Shown piece by piece: positions 1 through 5,868 of a stretch of DNA of 6,038 nt. The stretch's first letter is position 1; each line of letters starts with the position of its first letter. Source of the DNA: an uncultured Collinsella sp. (lineage in GTDB: Bacteria; Actinomycetota; Coriobacteriia; Coriobacteriales; Coriobacteriaceae); the NCBI GenBank assembly GCA_900544235.1, contig UQUL01000069.1, forward strand, positions 1 through 6,038, given 5' to 3'. The notes beneath the pieces are model-generated. The model saw only the letters and a program-made list of their open reading frames with translations, made no database searches and was not told the origin of the DNA. The position numbers and the translations under genes were made by a program.

Positions 1-37
1 GAAGAGGTCAGAAGTTCAAATCTTCTAACGCCCACCA
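1..37 (+). tRNA. tRNA 3' end (partial; isotype not determinable)
   Basis: The T arm is complete: stem AGAAG (10-14), loop TTCAAAT (15-21), stem CTTCT (22-26). It is followed by the 3' acceptor strand AACGCCC (27-33), discriminator A34 and an encoded CCA (35-37). The 5' acceptor strand should therefore read GGGCGTT. The anticodon arm lies outside the window, so the amino acid cannot be named. A hairpin terminator follows directly. tRNA 3' ends are common integration sites, but no second copy of this 3' end is seen in the window. Confidence 0.9.
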
Positions 38-45
38 AATGTTCG

Positions 46-82
46 CAGCTCAGAGACTATGTCCTCTGGGCTGTTTTGTTTT
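46..82 (+). terminator. Rho-independent terminator of the tRNA
   Basis: The arms CAGCTCAGAG (46-55) and CTCTGGGCTG (64-73) form a 10-bp stem with one G-U pair and an 8-nt loop. The stem is followed by TTTTGTTTT (74-82). It starts 8 bases after the CCA end, as expected for the end of a tRNA transcript. Confidence 0.8.
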
Positions 83-99
83 ATGTCGCCAAATCCGCC

Positions 100-115
100 G
101 GCAGTTCCAACTGCC
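100..115. promoter_or_regulatory. 7-2-7 inverted repeat, possible operator
   Basis: GGCAGTT (100-106) and AACTGCC (109-115) are perfect inverted copies separated by CC. The short spacer suits a dimeric regulator better than a hairpin. It lies about 150 bases upstream of the DUF5710 gene. No convincing -35/-10 pair could be tied to it, so the role is a guess. Confidence 0.3.
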
Positions 116-142
116 CAACTAGCCAAAAGCCGACCATCTACT

Positions 143-162
143 TGCCGATCTATCCATCGGCA
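143..162. promoter_or_regulatory. 7-6-7 inverted repeat upstream of the DUF5710 gene
   Basis: TGCCGAT (143-149) and ATCGGCA (156-162) are perfect inverted arms around the 6-base loop CTATCC. It could be a small hairpin or a regulator site in the leader of the DUF5710 gene. There is no T-run after it, so it is not a standard terminator. Apart from this dyad and the one at 100-115, I see nothing between the tRNA terminator and the gene. Confidence 0.3.
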
Positions 163-263
163 TAACCAATCAGTCCGCACCGCAACTTCTCAGCAAAACG
201 CCGCGATGTCTGCGCCCTGCGGTATCCTTGGGCCACTTGCACCTGCAGCACCAAGGAGCCGCC

Positions 264-950
264 ATGCGCACCGAGCTCGATGTCCCCTTTTCGCACAAAG
301 AAGAAGCCAAGGCGCTGGGCGCCAAATGGGACCGGACCAAGAAGGTCTGGTATGTACCCAGCGGCGTCAACCCCGAGCCCTTTGCCGAGTGGCTGCCCGG
401 TGTTGACCGATCCGACCCCTCAGCGCCGTATATATATCTAGTACTGGGCAAGCGCGAGTGCTGGAAGTGTCACAAAGAGACCTCGGTCGCGGCCTTCGGC
501 ATTCCCTATCGAACCGATAACGACGAGAGCGTCGCCATCGCGCACGCGCCCAACGAATCCGGGCACATTGCCATCGACACGGCCAACGCCAACGCACTCG
601 CCATCGTGCCCGCTCTTGGCTGCGTGCCGGGCGAGATCCGCGACTACCTTCATAAGCGCTGCGGCTACAAGCCCGTAGGCGCGCGAGCCTCCAAAGCCCC
701 GTCGCTCGGCAACACGTGCACCAGTTGCGACGCGCTGCAAGGCAGCCGCTATCTGTTCGAGGAGCCCTCGTCCCCATTTGCCCTCACTGCCATCAACAAG
801 CTGCCGGCACTGGAGTTTGTGCGCGTCGAAGTTGCCGGCGTCTTTGGCGTCCCGGCCACGCGCACCGACTTTGACCAAGCGCTCTTTACCTGGGCACGTG
901 ACCATCACGCCGAGTTCCACAAGCAACTCGGTGAGGGGATTTATTTGTAG
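264..950 (+). CDS. DUF5710 domain protein with two CxxC pairs (putative zinc-binding)
   Basis: A 228-aa soluble protein. Residues 1-45 match the DUF5710 pattern as I know it: TELDVPF, then KEEAKALGAKWD, then KVWYVPSG. This short domain is of unknown biochemical role and is often attached to DNA-processing proteins of mobile elements. Two cysteine pairs follow, C66-x-x-C69 (CWKC) and C152-x-x-C155 (CTSC), about 83 residues apart. They could close one split zinc site around residues 75-150. There are no membrane segments. The start is set at ATG 264 because AAGGAG (253-258) lies five bases upstream; an earlier in-frame ATG at 228 has no such site. It converges on the small zinc-ribbon gene with a 38-bp gap and no visible terminator between them. 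The domain call is fairly sure; the function is unknown. Confidence 0.8.
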   Translation: MRTELDVPFSHKEEAKALGAKWDRTKKVWYVPSGVNPEPFAEWLPGVDRSDPSAPYIYLVLGKRECWKCHKETSVAAFGIPYRTDNDESVAIAHAPNESGHIAIDTANANALAIVPALGCVPGEIRDYLHKRCGYKPVGARASKAPSLGNTCTSCDALQGSRYLFEEPSSPFALTAINKLPALEFVRVEVAGVFGVPATRTDFDQALFTWARDHHAEFHKQLGEGIYL

Positions 951-988
951 AGACGGAGAAGCCTTCACAGCCAGCTCCTCCGCATCAC

Positions 989-1273
989 CTATCCCTCGTC
1001 GCCGGCGTCGTACACGATATCGAGGCCACAAACAAGGCATTTCTCCGGATACACCGGCATATGAACGCCTGTCCGTTTTCTCACTTCGTCGCTGAGTCTG
1101 TCGCGCGCATCGATGAACCGAATGTCGAGACACGGTATTTGCGAGCCGCAGCAAGGGCAGGTGACGACAAACGACCCGCAATCAACCTCTACGCTCGGAA
1201 ACATATTGTTGTCTATAAGGGCACACGGCAGTTTTCCGTACTTCCCCATCGCAATATCGCCTCGCCAGCTCAT
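989..1273 (-). CDS. Small zinc-ribbon-like protein, 94 aa, function unknown
   Basis: A cysteine-rich 94-residue protein. C39-P-C-C42 followed by G, and C79-L-V-C82 followed by G, give the two knuckles of a four-cysteine zinc ribbon, with about 36 residues between them. C17, C32, C41 and C48 are additional. There is no signal peptide or membrane helix and the tail is acidic. The start at 1273 is preceded by GAGGGGAG (1286-1279) with five bases of spacing; the longer reading from 1345 has no comparable site. It is transcribed in the same direction as the HNH nuclease but lies 122 bp downstream of it. That gap contains the dyad CGATCA (1352-1357) / TGATCG (1365-1370). It could be an adaptor or a nucleic-acid-binding protein; no specific family is recognised. 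Confidence 0.65.
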   Translation of the reverse strand: MSWRGDIAMGKYGKLPCALIDNNMFPSVEVDCGSFVVTCPCCGSQIPCLDIRFIDARDRLSDEVRKRTGVHMPVYPEKCLVCGLDIVYDAGDEG

Positions 1274-1351
1274 ACACGCTCCCCTCTCGCTATACAAAAC
1301 AGGAAGAGCATGCACCGGCGGGCGTGCGCGAGATTGCATCGCCACGCGATC

Positions 1352-1370
1352 CGATCAAACAACATGATCG
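1352..1370. promoter_or_regulatory. 6-7-6 inverted repeat between the HNH and zinc-ribbon genes
   Basis: CGATCA (1352-1357) and TGATCG (1365-1370) are perfect inverted arms around AACAACA. On the - strand a TTGACG hexamer (1374-1369) adjoins it and could be a -35 box for the small zinc-ribbon gene, but no good -10 lies at the right distance. It has no U-tract, so it is unlikely to terminate the HNH transcript. Confidence 0.25.
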
Positions 1371-1395
1371 TCAAAGAATGCCAAAGCCAAATACG

Positions 1396-2478
1396 CTAAT
1401 ACGGCAGAAGCCCCGCCTTTTCACGCTTCTTTTCCGAGCGATCGAACTCAATGCGATGGGCCTCAAGAAACACCGTATTGGGTCGCCACTGACGCTCATT
1501 CGGCTGCCTTAGCGTCGCGCCCGCAAAGGAAGCGTAGCCGGTCTTATCCAGCAGGTACGATCCGCACAGCCGATATTCGCCGCAAACAGGCTCAAACGAA
1601 ATCAGGTGAGCATCGAATAAAGCATGTAAGTCGCGCCGAAGCAGAATGCCGTTGCTGGCAACCTGCGATTTAGGGCCCGAGTAATTCTCGATATGTGCAG
1701 CCTCCAGAGCTTCGCTGACGCCGCAGTCCGACACCGCGCAACGGCCGTCATAGGCGGCAACGAGCTGCTTGCGGAACCATTGTTGCCCCAGTCGCTCGCG
1801 CCTTAACGCATAGCGGACCTTTTCGTCGTCGGTCGCACCCTGTCCGGCAAACTCAATATCGACGGGCATGCGCTTCAGATAACTCATGTCGGGCGCAAAA
1901 CGAGGGTCCGGTCCGCCTTTATGAACAGGACCGTGTAGAACAAACCATCCGTTTTCGGGCTCGAACCGCTCAACAAACGCAAGGCCGAGCACTTTATAGC
2001 CCACCTCAGTTGCAAATATGACTCCGACTGGAACGCCACATTCCATGCAGTTGAGCATTTTACGGTTGTAATTCTGGTCTCGAAAACCAACGGTACCCGG
2101 CGCTTGAACCGAGTACTTAATGACCCACGTACCATCGTCCAAATAGAGCGGAGGCACATCGGTGTAGAAGCTCTTTTTAGAGTTATGGACCGAGAGCGCA
2201 AAGATCTTATTGGGATCTTGCTTCACCCGATCCTGGCCCGGCCAGAAGATCCCTGAATCCCGCGTTACGGGAAAGAAGTCCGAGTCAATTCTCAAACGAT
2301 ACTGATACTGAGGGCTATCTTCCTTGGTGTGGTGCGGAAGGCTGCTCCAAACGCCGCCGCGCTGCTCCTCACCCAGAAACCACTCCCATGCCTCAACGTA
2401 TTCAGAAGGCACGAGACTGCAGGCACGGTCATAGCTTGGTCCATCCATCAATGGAACAGCAAGGTCAATGTCGTTCAT
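1396..2478 (-). CDS. HNH endonuclease (HNH_2 family), putative modification-dependent or defence nuclease
   Basis: A 360-aa protein; residue numbers below count from the alternative GTG at 2487, so subtract 3 for the ATG. The C-terminal HNH nuclease has C250 and C255, the AAH265 motif (EAAHIENY), N279 (SNGILL) and RRDLHALFD with H288. This is the usual HNH_2 (PF13391) layout, in which an H-N-H metal site cuts DNA. Residues about 120-190 (KYSVQAPG ... NYNRKML ... GVPVGVIF ... VLGLAFVE) resemble the N-terminal domain often paired with HNH_2 in putative restriction enzymes, probably a target-recognition module. No methylase is nearby, which fits a modification-dependent or stand-alone defence nuclease; that is inference. 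The ATG at 2478 is chosen because AGGTG ends six bases before it, whereas the GTG at 2487 lies inside that site. A TATTAT at 2526-2521 could be its -10 box, without a clear -35. Confidence 0.85.
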   Translation of the reverse strand: MNDIDLAVPLMDGPSYDRACSLVPSEYVEAWEWFLGEEQRGGVWSSLPHHTKEDSPQYQYRLRIDSDFFPVTRDSGIFWPGQDRVKQDPNKIFALSVHNSKKSFYTDVPPLYLDDGTWVIKYSVQAPGTVGFRDQNYNRKMLNCMECGVPVGVIFATEVGYKVLGLAFVERFEPENGWFVLHGPVHKGGPDPRFAPDMSYLKRMPVDIEFAGQGATDDEKVRYALRRERLGQQWFRKQLVAAYDGRCAVSDCGVSEALEAAHIENYSGPKSQVASNGILLRRDLHALFDAHLISFEPVCGEYRLCGSYLLDKTGYASFAGATLRQPNERQWRPNTVFLEAHRIEFDRSEKKREKAGLLPY

Positions 2479-2630
2479 CGCCAGCACCTACAACCATACG
2501 AACGCGAGTCATGCCCTTCAATAATATGACCGAGAGTCAATTATTACGAGATCTCATTCCGCGATCGGCACATCGTTGATGCTCTCGGTTTGCCGCTGGC
2601 GCGCTTGTACCCCGCCACCCCACTCCCCTG

Positions 2631-2636
2631 TATACT
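2631..2636 (+). promoter_or_regulatory. Candidate -10 box for the 163-aa gene
   Basis: TATACT is one base from the TATAAT consensus and lies 57 bases before the start codon at 2694. The only -35-like hexamer, TTGTAC (2605-2610), is 20 bases away, longer than the usual 16-18. The box is therefore only a weak candidate. Confidence 0.3.
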
Positions 2637-2693
2637 GATGTAGCACGTGTTTCATCCGGGCTTGTTGGACCGGGTCGTTCATGGGAGGGTCTT

Positions 2694-3185
2694 ATGGCTG
2701 CTTCGAATCCGCCTAAGGGGAGCGTTTCTTCTTCGTCCATCAAGCCGGTTACGCGCAAGGCCGTGCGTTGCCAGCGCGAGGTCGCTTGGCTTGTCACGCA
2801 GGCAGCAGGCAGGCTCGTGGCGAGCACGGAGGACGTCAATGCTCCCACACCGAGCTTTGTGCTGGCAGCGGCGCTGGATCGAGTACGCCAGCTGGAACTC
2901 GCCGCACAAGAAGACGGTAGCCATCTTGGCTACCAGGACGCCATGGCGCCCGACCTGCAAACGTTCTGCCGCATGGCCAAGTTGCCCGCCGCACCCAATG
3001 CGCTTTCGGACGCAGGCTACATGTTTACGCTTTCGGGCGCGGACCTTATCCGCGACATCTATGCATACTGCAGCGAGCTCGCCGAGCGCAGCGTCTTTGG
3101 CACGGCTGAAGTCAAACCGGGAAATGTCATCAAGCTGGTTCTTAGGCTGTTCTTGATGGATGGGTTCGGGACTATGCCAGCGTAA
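2694..3185 (+). CDS. Hypothetical protein, 163 aa
   Basis: I do not recognise this protein. The start is well supported: GGGAGG lies five bases before ATG 2694. The N-terminal 20 residues are rich in Ser, Pro and Lys and look disordered. Residues about 25-75 (AVRCQREVAWLVTQAAGRLV ... FVLAAALDRVRQLELAAQ) and 115-155 (GADLIRDIYAYCSELAERSV ... GNVIKLVLRLFLMDGF) look helical and amphipathic. No signal peptide, membrane helix or metal motif is visible. It stands alone on the + strand, facing away from the HNH gene and toward the AlbA_2 gene. Codon use looks like that of its neighbours, and third positions favour G/C, which supports real coding. The ORF in the overlapping frame from 2647 is a shadow. 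Confidence 0.7.
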   Translation: MAASNPPKGSVSSSSIKPVTRKAVRCQREVAWLVTQAAGRLVASTEDVNAPTPSFVLAAALDRVRQLELAAQEDGSHLGYQDAMAPDLQTFCRMAKLPAAPNALSDAGYMFTLSGADLIRDIYAYCSELAERSVFGTAEVKPGNVIKLVLRLFLMDGFGTMPA

Positions 3186-3243
3186 TCCGGATTTTTAACT
3201 TCGCCGTCGACTGGGCAACAACCGCCTTACCTTAGCGGGCGCC

Positions 3244-3258
3244 AATCGAGAGTCGATT
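3244..3258. terminator. Short hairpin between convergent genes (weak, possible terminator)
   Basis: AATCGA (3244-3249) and TCGATT (3253-3258) form a perfect 6-bp stem with a GAG loop, extendable by CC/GG with a bulge. It sits in the 100-bp gap between the 163-aa gene and the AlbA_2 gene, where a bidirectional terminator would be expected. It has only short A/T flanks, so the call is weak. Confidence 0.3.
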
Positions 3259-3285
3259 ATTGGGTCACCTCGTCCGCTGGCGCAT

Positions 3286-4752
3286 TTATTCCGCACGCTC
3301 CGACAGTCGATACTTGCGGTTACGACTCGTCGCCGGCGCTGTGGGCTCAAGCTCGCCTTGAGCAATGAGCGCGTTGACGCGCGACCTAACCTGGGAAATT
3401 GTAAGCCCCGTGCGTTCTGCCAGCTCACGCGTCCCCAGCTCGCCGTAGTGTTTGAGTGCCGTCACAATTAAGCCCCCGCCATGATCGACCGGCTCGATCT
3501 TTGAACGGTAAAGTACGACCTTGAACCGATCGAACCCCGGGCAGAACAGGGGCTCGGCCAGACCATGCGCGCGCATGGCATCGATCATCATCGGGATGCC
3601 CGAGCCATTGCCCTCAGCCGGCGAACCTGCGCCATCCGGCAGCGGGACAATCGACATGAGTTTCACGAGCGTCGCGTTACGGCATCGGGAGCTGCCGTCA
3701 AACAGGTTCTCGCGAGTCTTTCCTCCGTATAGGCCGCCGGGGTTCGTCACTTCGATACGGTCATCAAAGACGTCAACAGCGATCGACTGCCCACAGAACC
3801 GATCTCCGTATTCTCGGTGGATTACGGCGTTGGCGATTGCCTCGCGCAGGACCTCCTCGGGAATCTCCAGCGAGTCGACACGCGAGACGCCTTTGATCAT
3901 CGAGGTTCGTCGCAAATTCTTGGCGACCGCCGCGACGGCATCCGAGATCATTTCGCCCAACGTTCCCTCGCAGATCGTACGGTCCATGAACCTCAACGAC
4001 CCCGCCGCGCCCTTCTGCGTTCCGGCATAGACCGCCACATCGATAAAGAGCTTGGGGTAGAACTGCTGAGGATAGGCGCCCGCAACCAGGAGTCCGGCCT
4101 TAGTAACATTGCCCTGAGAGTCGAGGAAATTCAGGCGCTCCAGCTTCGTTTTCTTGTCCGGCGCGCCGCGCATAGCTCGGGGCGTCAGCGAGAAAGCACG
4201 CTCTATCGTGCGATCGACCAGTGCCTCGTCAAGATCGCCTGCAACCGCGCCGGGCACTGCATCGCGATCGCTAGGACTCGTCCGCTCGTATGACGACAGT
4301 GCCAAAACCTCGGTCGATGAAAGTGGCACGTCTTTGTCATCAATGCGCTTGTAGCTGCCGCCCTGGGCGCCGCGTTCTATTACATAGCAGGGCTTGCTCG
4401 ACGGGTCGAGCTCCTCAATCGTGATAACGAGAACCACGGTGCCCCGAAGCTCCACGCGCTCAATAGTGTATTTGGGCGGATTGGCCAGTTTTCCGCGACC
4501 GCCGGCATCACCCATGCCTGCGACAAATTGGTTGAGCACCTTCTCGGTCTCAAAGTTTGCAACTGGGACAAAACCCGCGCGCTCGCTCACTCCGAGTACG
4601 ATGATGCCGCCGGCGGTGTTTGCGAAAGCGCTGACCGTTTCCCATACGTCGCGGGAAAGCGTTGTGGCGCTCTCCTTGACCTCGACGTTAAGATCGTCCG
4701 AGCCCATGCGCCTTAAAGACTCGAGCAGACCGGTCAGTTCGTTTTCGTTCAT
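3286..4752 (-). CDS. AlbA_2 / ATP-binding / winged-helix transcriptional regulator-like protein (COG2865 type)
   Basis: A 488-aa protein; residue numbers below count from the GTG at 4758, so subtract 2 for the ATG. The N-terminal AlbA_2 (Schlafen-type, formerly divergent AAA_4) domain spans about 10-150, with the hallmark LNVEVKES (23-30) and AFANTAGGIIVLGV (44-57). The middle, about 205-420, is an ATP-binding domain of the HATPase_c_4 type with EAIANAVIHREY (307-318) as an N-box, DRIEVTNPGGL (333-343) and a G-rich stretch GNGSGIP (383-389). A C-terminal winged helix (about 425-488: GTRELAERTGLTISQVRSRVNALIAQGEL) should bind DNA. ATG 4752 is chosen because AAAGGA (4765-4760) is seven bases upstream; the GTG at 4758 is one base from it. 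Proteins of this build are poorly characterised and are often called putative transcriptional regulators; some occur in defence islands. The TTATCTCTC arrays just upstream suggest autoregulation. Confidence 0.88.
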   Translation of the reverse strand: MNENELTGLLESLRRMGSDDLNVEVKESATTLSRDVWETVSAFANTAGGIIVLGVSERAGFVPVANFETEKVLNQFVAGMGDAGGRGKLANPPKYTIERVELRGTVVLVITIEELDPSSKPCYVIERGAQGGSYKRIDDKDVPLSSTEVLALSSYERTSPSDRDAVPGAVAGDLDEALVDRTIERAFSLTPRAMRGAPDKKTKLERLNFLDSQGNVTKAGLLVAGAYPQQFYPKLFIDVAVYAGTQKGAAGSLRFMDRTICEGTLGEMISDAVAAVAKNLRRTSMIKGVSRVDSLEIPEEVLREAIANAVIHREYGDRFCGQSIAVDVFDDRIEVTNPGGLYGGKTRENLFDGSSRCRNATLVKLMSIVPLPDGAGSPAEGNGSGIPMMIDAMRAHGLAEPLFCPGFDRFKVVLYRSKIEPVDHGGGLIVTALKHYGELGTRELAERTGLTISQVRSRVNALIAQGELEPTAPATSRNRKYRLSERAE

Positions 4753-4811
4753 CTGCACGTCCTTTCGCTCGGTTCTGCGAAGAATGCCGCGAATGGATTT
4801 CCTTCGTCTCT

Positions 4812-4883
4812 CAGTTATCTCTCGTAATTATCTCTCATCTTTCTGTTATCTCTCATATTAGAGATGAGTGAGAGATAAAAGAT
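4812..4883. repeat. Operator-like array A: three direct and one inverted TTATCTCTC
   Basis: Exact TTATCTCTC copies start at 4815, 4828 and 4846, and the reverse complement GAGAGATAA lies at 4870-4878. A degenerate GAGATGAG (4861-4868) sits between. Start-to-start steps are 13, 18 and 24 bases. The array lies 60-131 bases upstream of the AlbA_2 start, downstream of its candidate promoter, where bound protein would block transcription. Array B repeats the same design 165 bases away; the two align over 72 bases with 9 mismatches by hand count. Binding by the neighbouring winged-helix protein is inference. Confidence 0.75.
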
Positions 4884-4904
4884 AAGATGTCTGCCATCTG
4901 TTTC

Positions 4905-4933
4905 ATATAAACATGTTTTTGCTGGTAGAACAA
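4905..4933 (-). promoter_or_regulatory. Candidate promoter of the AlbA_2 gene
   Basis: On the - strand TTGTTC (4933-4928) and TTATAT (4910-4905) are 17 bases apart; TATATG at 18 bases is an alternative -10. Transcription would start near 4898 and run through array A before reaching the start codon at 4752. The promoter sits between the two operator-like arrays, a layout suited to repression. Both hexamers are imperfect. Confidence 0.35.
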
Positions 4934-4940
4934 TCGATAT

Positions 4941-4949
4941 TGAGATAAT
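4941..4949 (+). promoter_or_regulatory. Candidate extended -10 element on the + strand
   Basis: TGAGATAAT has the TGn extension plus GATAAT, one base from consensus. No good -35 is seen. A transcript from here would run through array B on the + strand, where there is no credible gene, so if active it would make a short non-coding or antisense RNA. Confidence 0.2.
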
Positions 4950-4976
4950 ACTATGATTGCTTGTCTCTTTGCTGCT

Positions 4977-5048
4977 CAGTTATCTCTCATATTTATCTCT
5001 CGTCTTTCTGTTATCTCTCGTATTAGTGACGAATGAGAGATGAGAGAT
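4977..5048. repeat. Operator-like array B: second copy of the TTATCTCTC array
   Basis: Exact TTATCTCTC copies start at 4980, 4993 and 5011, with steps of 13 and 18 bases as in array A. At +24 there is an inverted copy with one change, GAGAGATGA (5035-5043), overlapping a further partial one, GAGAGATAC (5042-5050). All nine mismatches with array A fall outside the three direct nonamers, which are perfect in both arrays. This suggests selection on the nonamers and not just recent duplication. It lies upstream of the candidate AlbA_2 promoter. Confidence 0.75.
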
Positions 5049-5101
5049 ACGTGGGTGATGGGCGAGCGTGGATTTTTGGACGGTCGGAAAATCCCTCAAA
5101 C

Positions 5102-5137
5102 AAAAAACGGGGCCGGCCTTACGCCGAGCCCCGTTTT
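5102..5137 (-). terminator. Rho-independent terminator of the PTS chimera gene
   Basis: AAAACGGGGC (5104-5113) pairs perfectly with GCCCCGTTTT (5128-5137). Inside, CGGC (5114-5117) pairs with GCCG (5123-5126), leaving one bulged A. On the - strand the GC stem is followed by TTTTTT. It lies 45 bases beyond the stop of the PTS gene; the A/T ends also make it plausible in the + direction. Confidence 0.85.
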
Positions 5138-5182
5138 CAAACGGTCAGTTAGTTATCCAACGCGCGAGCATAGCAGTCAACA

Positions 5183-5839
5183 TTACGCCGCCGCGAACAC
5201 TCCCAAGCCCGTTCCGATGATGCAGATCGCGAAGATACCAATAATAATCCAAATGGTCTTGACGCCCTTTTTATAGAGGGCAACACAAGCGAACGTTGCC
5301 AGCAAAGGCAGCAGACCGGGGAAGATCGAATCGAACAGATCCTGCAGGACAATCTCCGAACCACCCACATCAAAGGTCAAAGCCGTGGACAGCGAGACCT
5401 GCGCCGCAATCATCGCGCCGATGACGGTCATTCCGAGGACACCGGCAGCATGCGTCATGCGAGACATAAGGTTGTTCTCTTCGGACTGCTGCAGGAACTT
5501 GGTTCCCAGGTCGTATCCCAGATGGGCGGCGACGATACGCGTTGCAAAGTTAATCACGGAGTAGAGAAGGGAGACGGAGACGGGAAGGGCGAGCGCGACG
5601 GCAGTTGCCGTGCCCGTACCCGTAATGACGGCAAACGCGCAGCCAAGCACGCCGAAGGCATAGACCTCAGGAGGAACCGCCGCGCCGACCATGATGGCGC
5701 CCATGAACATGGACTCCAAAGCAGCGCCGACGATAACTCCCTGCTGGACATCGCCAAGGATCAAGCCGACAAACAGGCTCGTAAACAGCGGACGACCAAG
5801 CATCGTAATGCCAAATGCTTGCTCGTCCATAGACGCCAT
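5183..5839 (-). CDS. Mannose-family PTS chimera: EIIC N-terminal half joined to EIID C-terminal half, probably non-functional
   Basis: This 218-aa hydrophobic protein belongs to the sugar-conducting membrane part of a mannose/fructose/sorbose PTS. Residues 4-90 are EIIC-like: MDEQAFG, GRPLFTSLFVGLILGD (15-30), ALESMFMG, VGAAVPPE (51-58), GTATAVALALPV. Residues about 98-218 are EIID-like: ATRIVAAHLGYDLGT, AAGVLGMTVIGAMI (131-144), LQDLFDSIFPGLLPLLATFAC (165-185) and KTIWIIIGIF. The last part closely parallels the E. coli ManZ C-terminus (PGLVPLLLTFAC, WIIVGFF), recalled from memory. The back half of EIIC and the front half of EIID, including its MGPLAGIGD region, are absent; each protein is normally about 260-285 aa. 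ATG 5839 has no Shine-Dalgarno, and the missing first helix is found one frame out just upstream. No IIA or IIB gene is present in the window. A decayed transporter is most likely; an assembly error or a real short fusion are alternatives. Confidence 0.8.
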   Translation of the reverse strand: MASMDEQAFGITMLGRPLFTSLFVGLILGDVQQGVIVGAALESMFMGAIMVGAAVPPEVYAFGVLGCAFAVITGTGTATAVALALPVSVSLLYSVINFATRIVAAHLGYDLGTKFLQQSEENNLMSRMTHAAGVLGMTVIGAMIAAQVSLSTALTFDVGGSEIVLQDLFDSIFPGLLPLLATFACVALYKKGVKTIWIIIGIFAICIIGTGLGVFAAA

Positions 5840-5841
5840 AA

Positions 5842-5868
5842 TGCGACCAGCGCAACTAGGAGGTACTG
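5842..5868 (-). pseudogene. Out-of-frame remnant of the EIIC first transmembrane helix
   Basis: Read in the frame of CAG 5868-5866, the - strand encodes QYLLVALVA (5868-5842). This is the kind of hydrophobic start that precedes the M-D-E-Q region in EIIC proteins. Two T bases (5841-5840) then separate it from ATG 5839, so one missing base would give a continuous QYLLVALVA-x-MASMDEQ. Further upstream this frame stays open to a TAA at about 5957, but it has no ATG, GTG or TTG with a ribosome site. The original start seems lost as well. Confidence 0.55.

Noticed and set aside
59..406. 115-aa + strand ORF after the tRNA
   Set aside because: It overlaps the tRNA terminator and most of the DUF5710 start region in another frame, has low-complexity Arg/Ser/Pro content and no ribosome site.
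954..982. CGGAG/CTCCG stem between the convergent stops as a terminator
   Set aside because: Only 5 bp with a 19-base loop and no T-tract on either strand.
438..1181. 247-aa - strand ORF across the DUF5710 gene
   Set aside because: Arg-rich antisense shadow of a supported gene; no recognisable motif.
2521..2540. TTGACT plus TATTAT as a complete promoter for the HNH gene
   Set aside because: On the - strand the two hexamers are only 8 bases apart, too close to act as a -35/-10 pair.
4394..4861. 155-aa + strand ORF opposite the AlbA_2 gene
   Set aside because: Antisense shadow with Ser/Arg-rich sequence that runs into the operator arrays.
4812..5048. CRISPR array
   Set aside because: The repeats are only 9 bases, with spacers of 4-15 bases and an inverted unit; this is operator geometry.
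5070..5094. GGATTTT/AAAATCC inverted repeat as a second terminator
   Set aside because: Weak AT-rich stem with an 11-base loop; the adjacent GC-rich hairpin at 5104-5137 already explains termination.
5040..5276. 78-aa + strand ORF starting in array B
   Set aside because: It runs through the terminator hairpin and antisense to the PTS gene and has no ribosome site.
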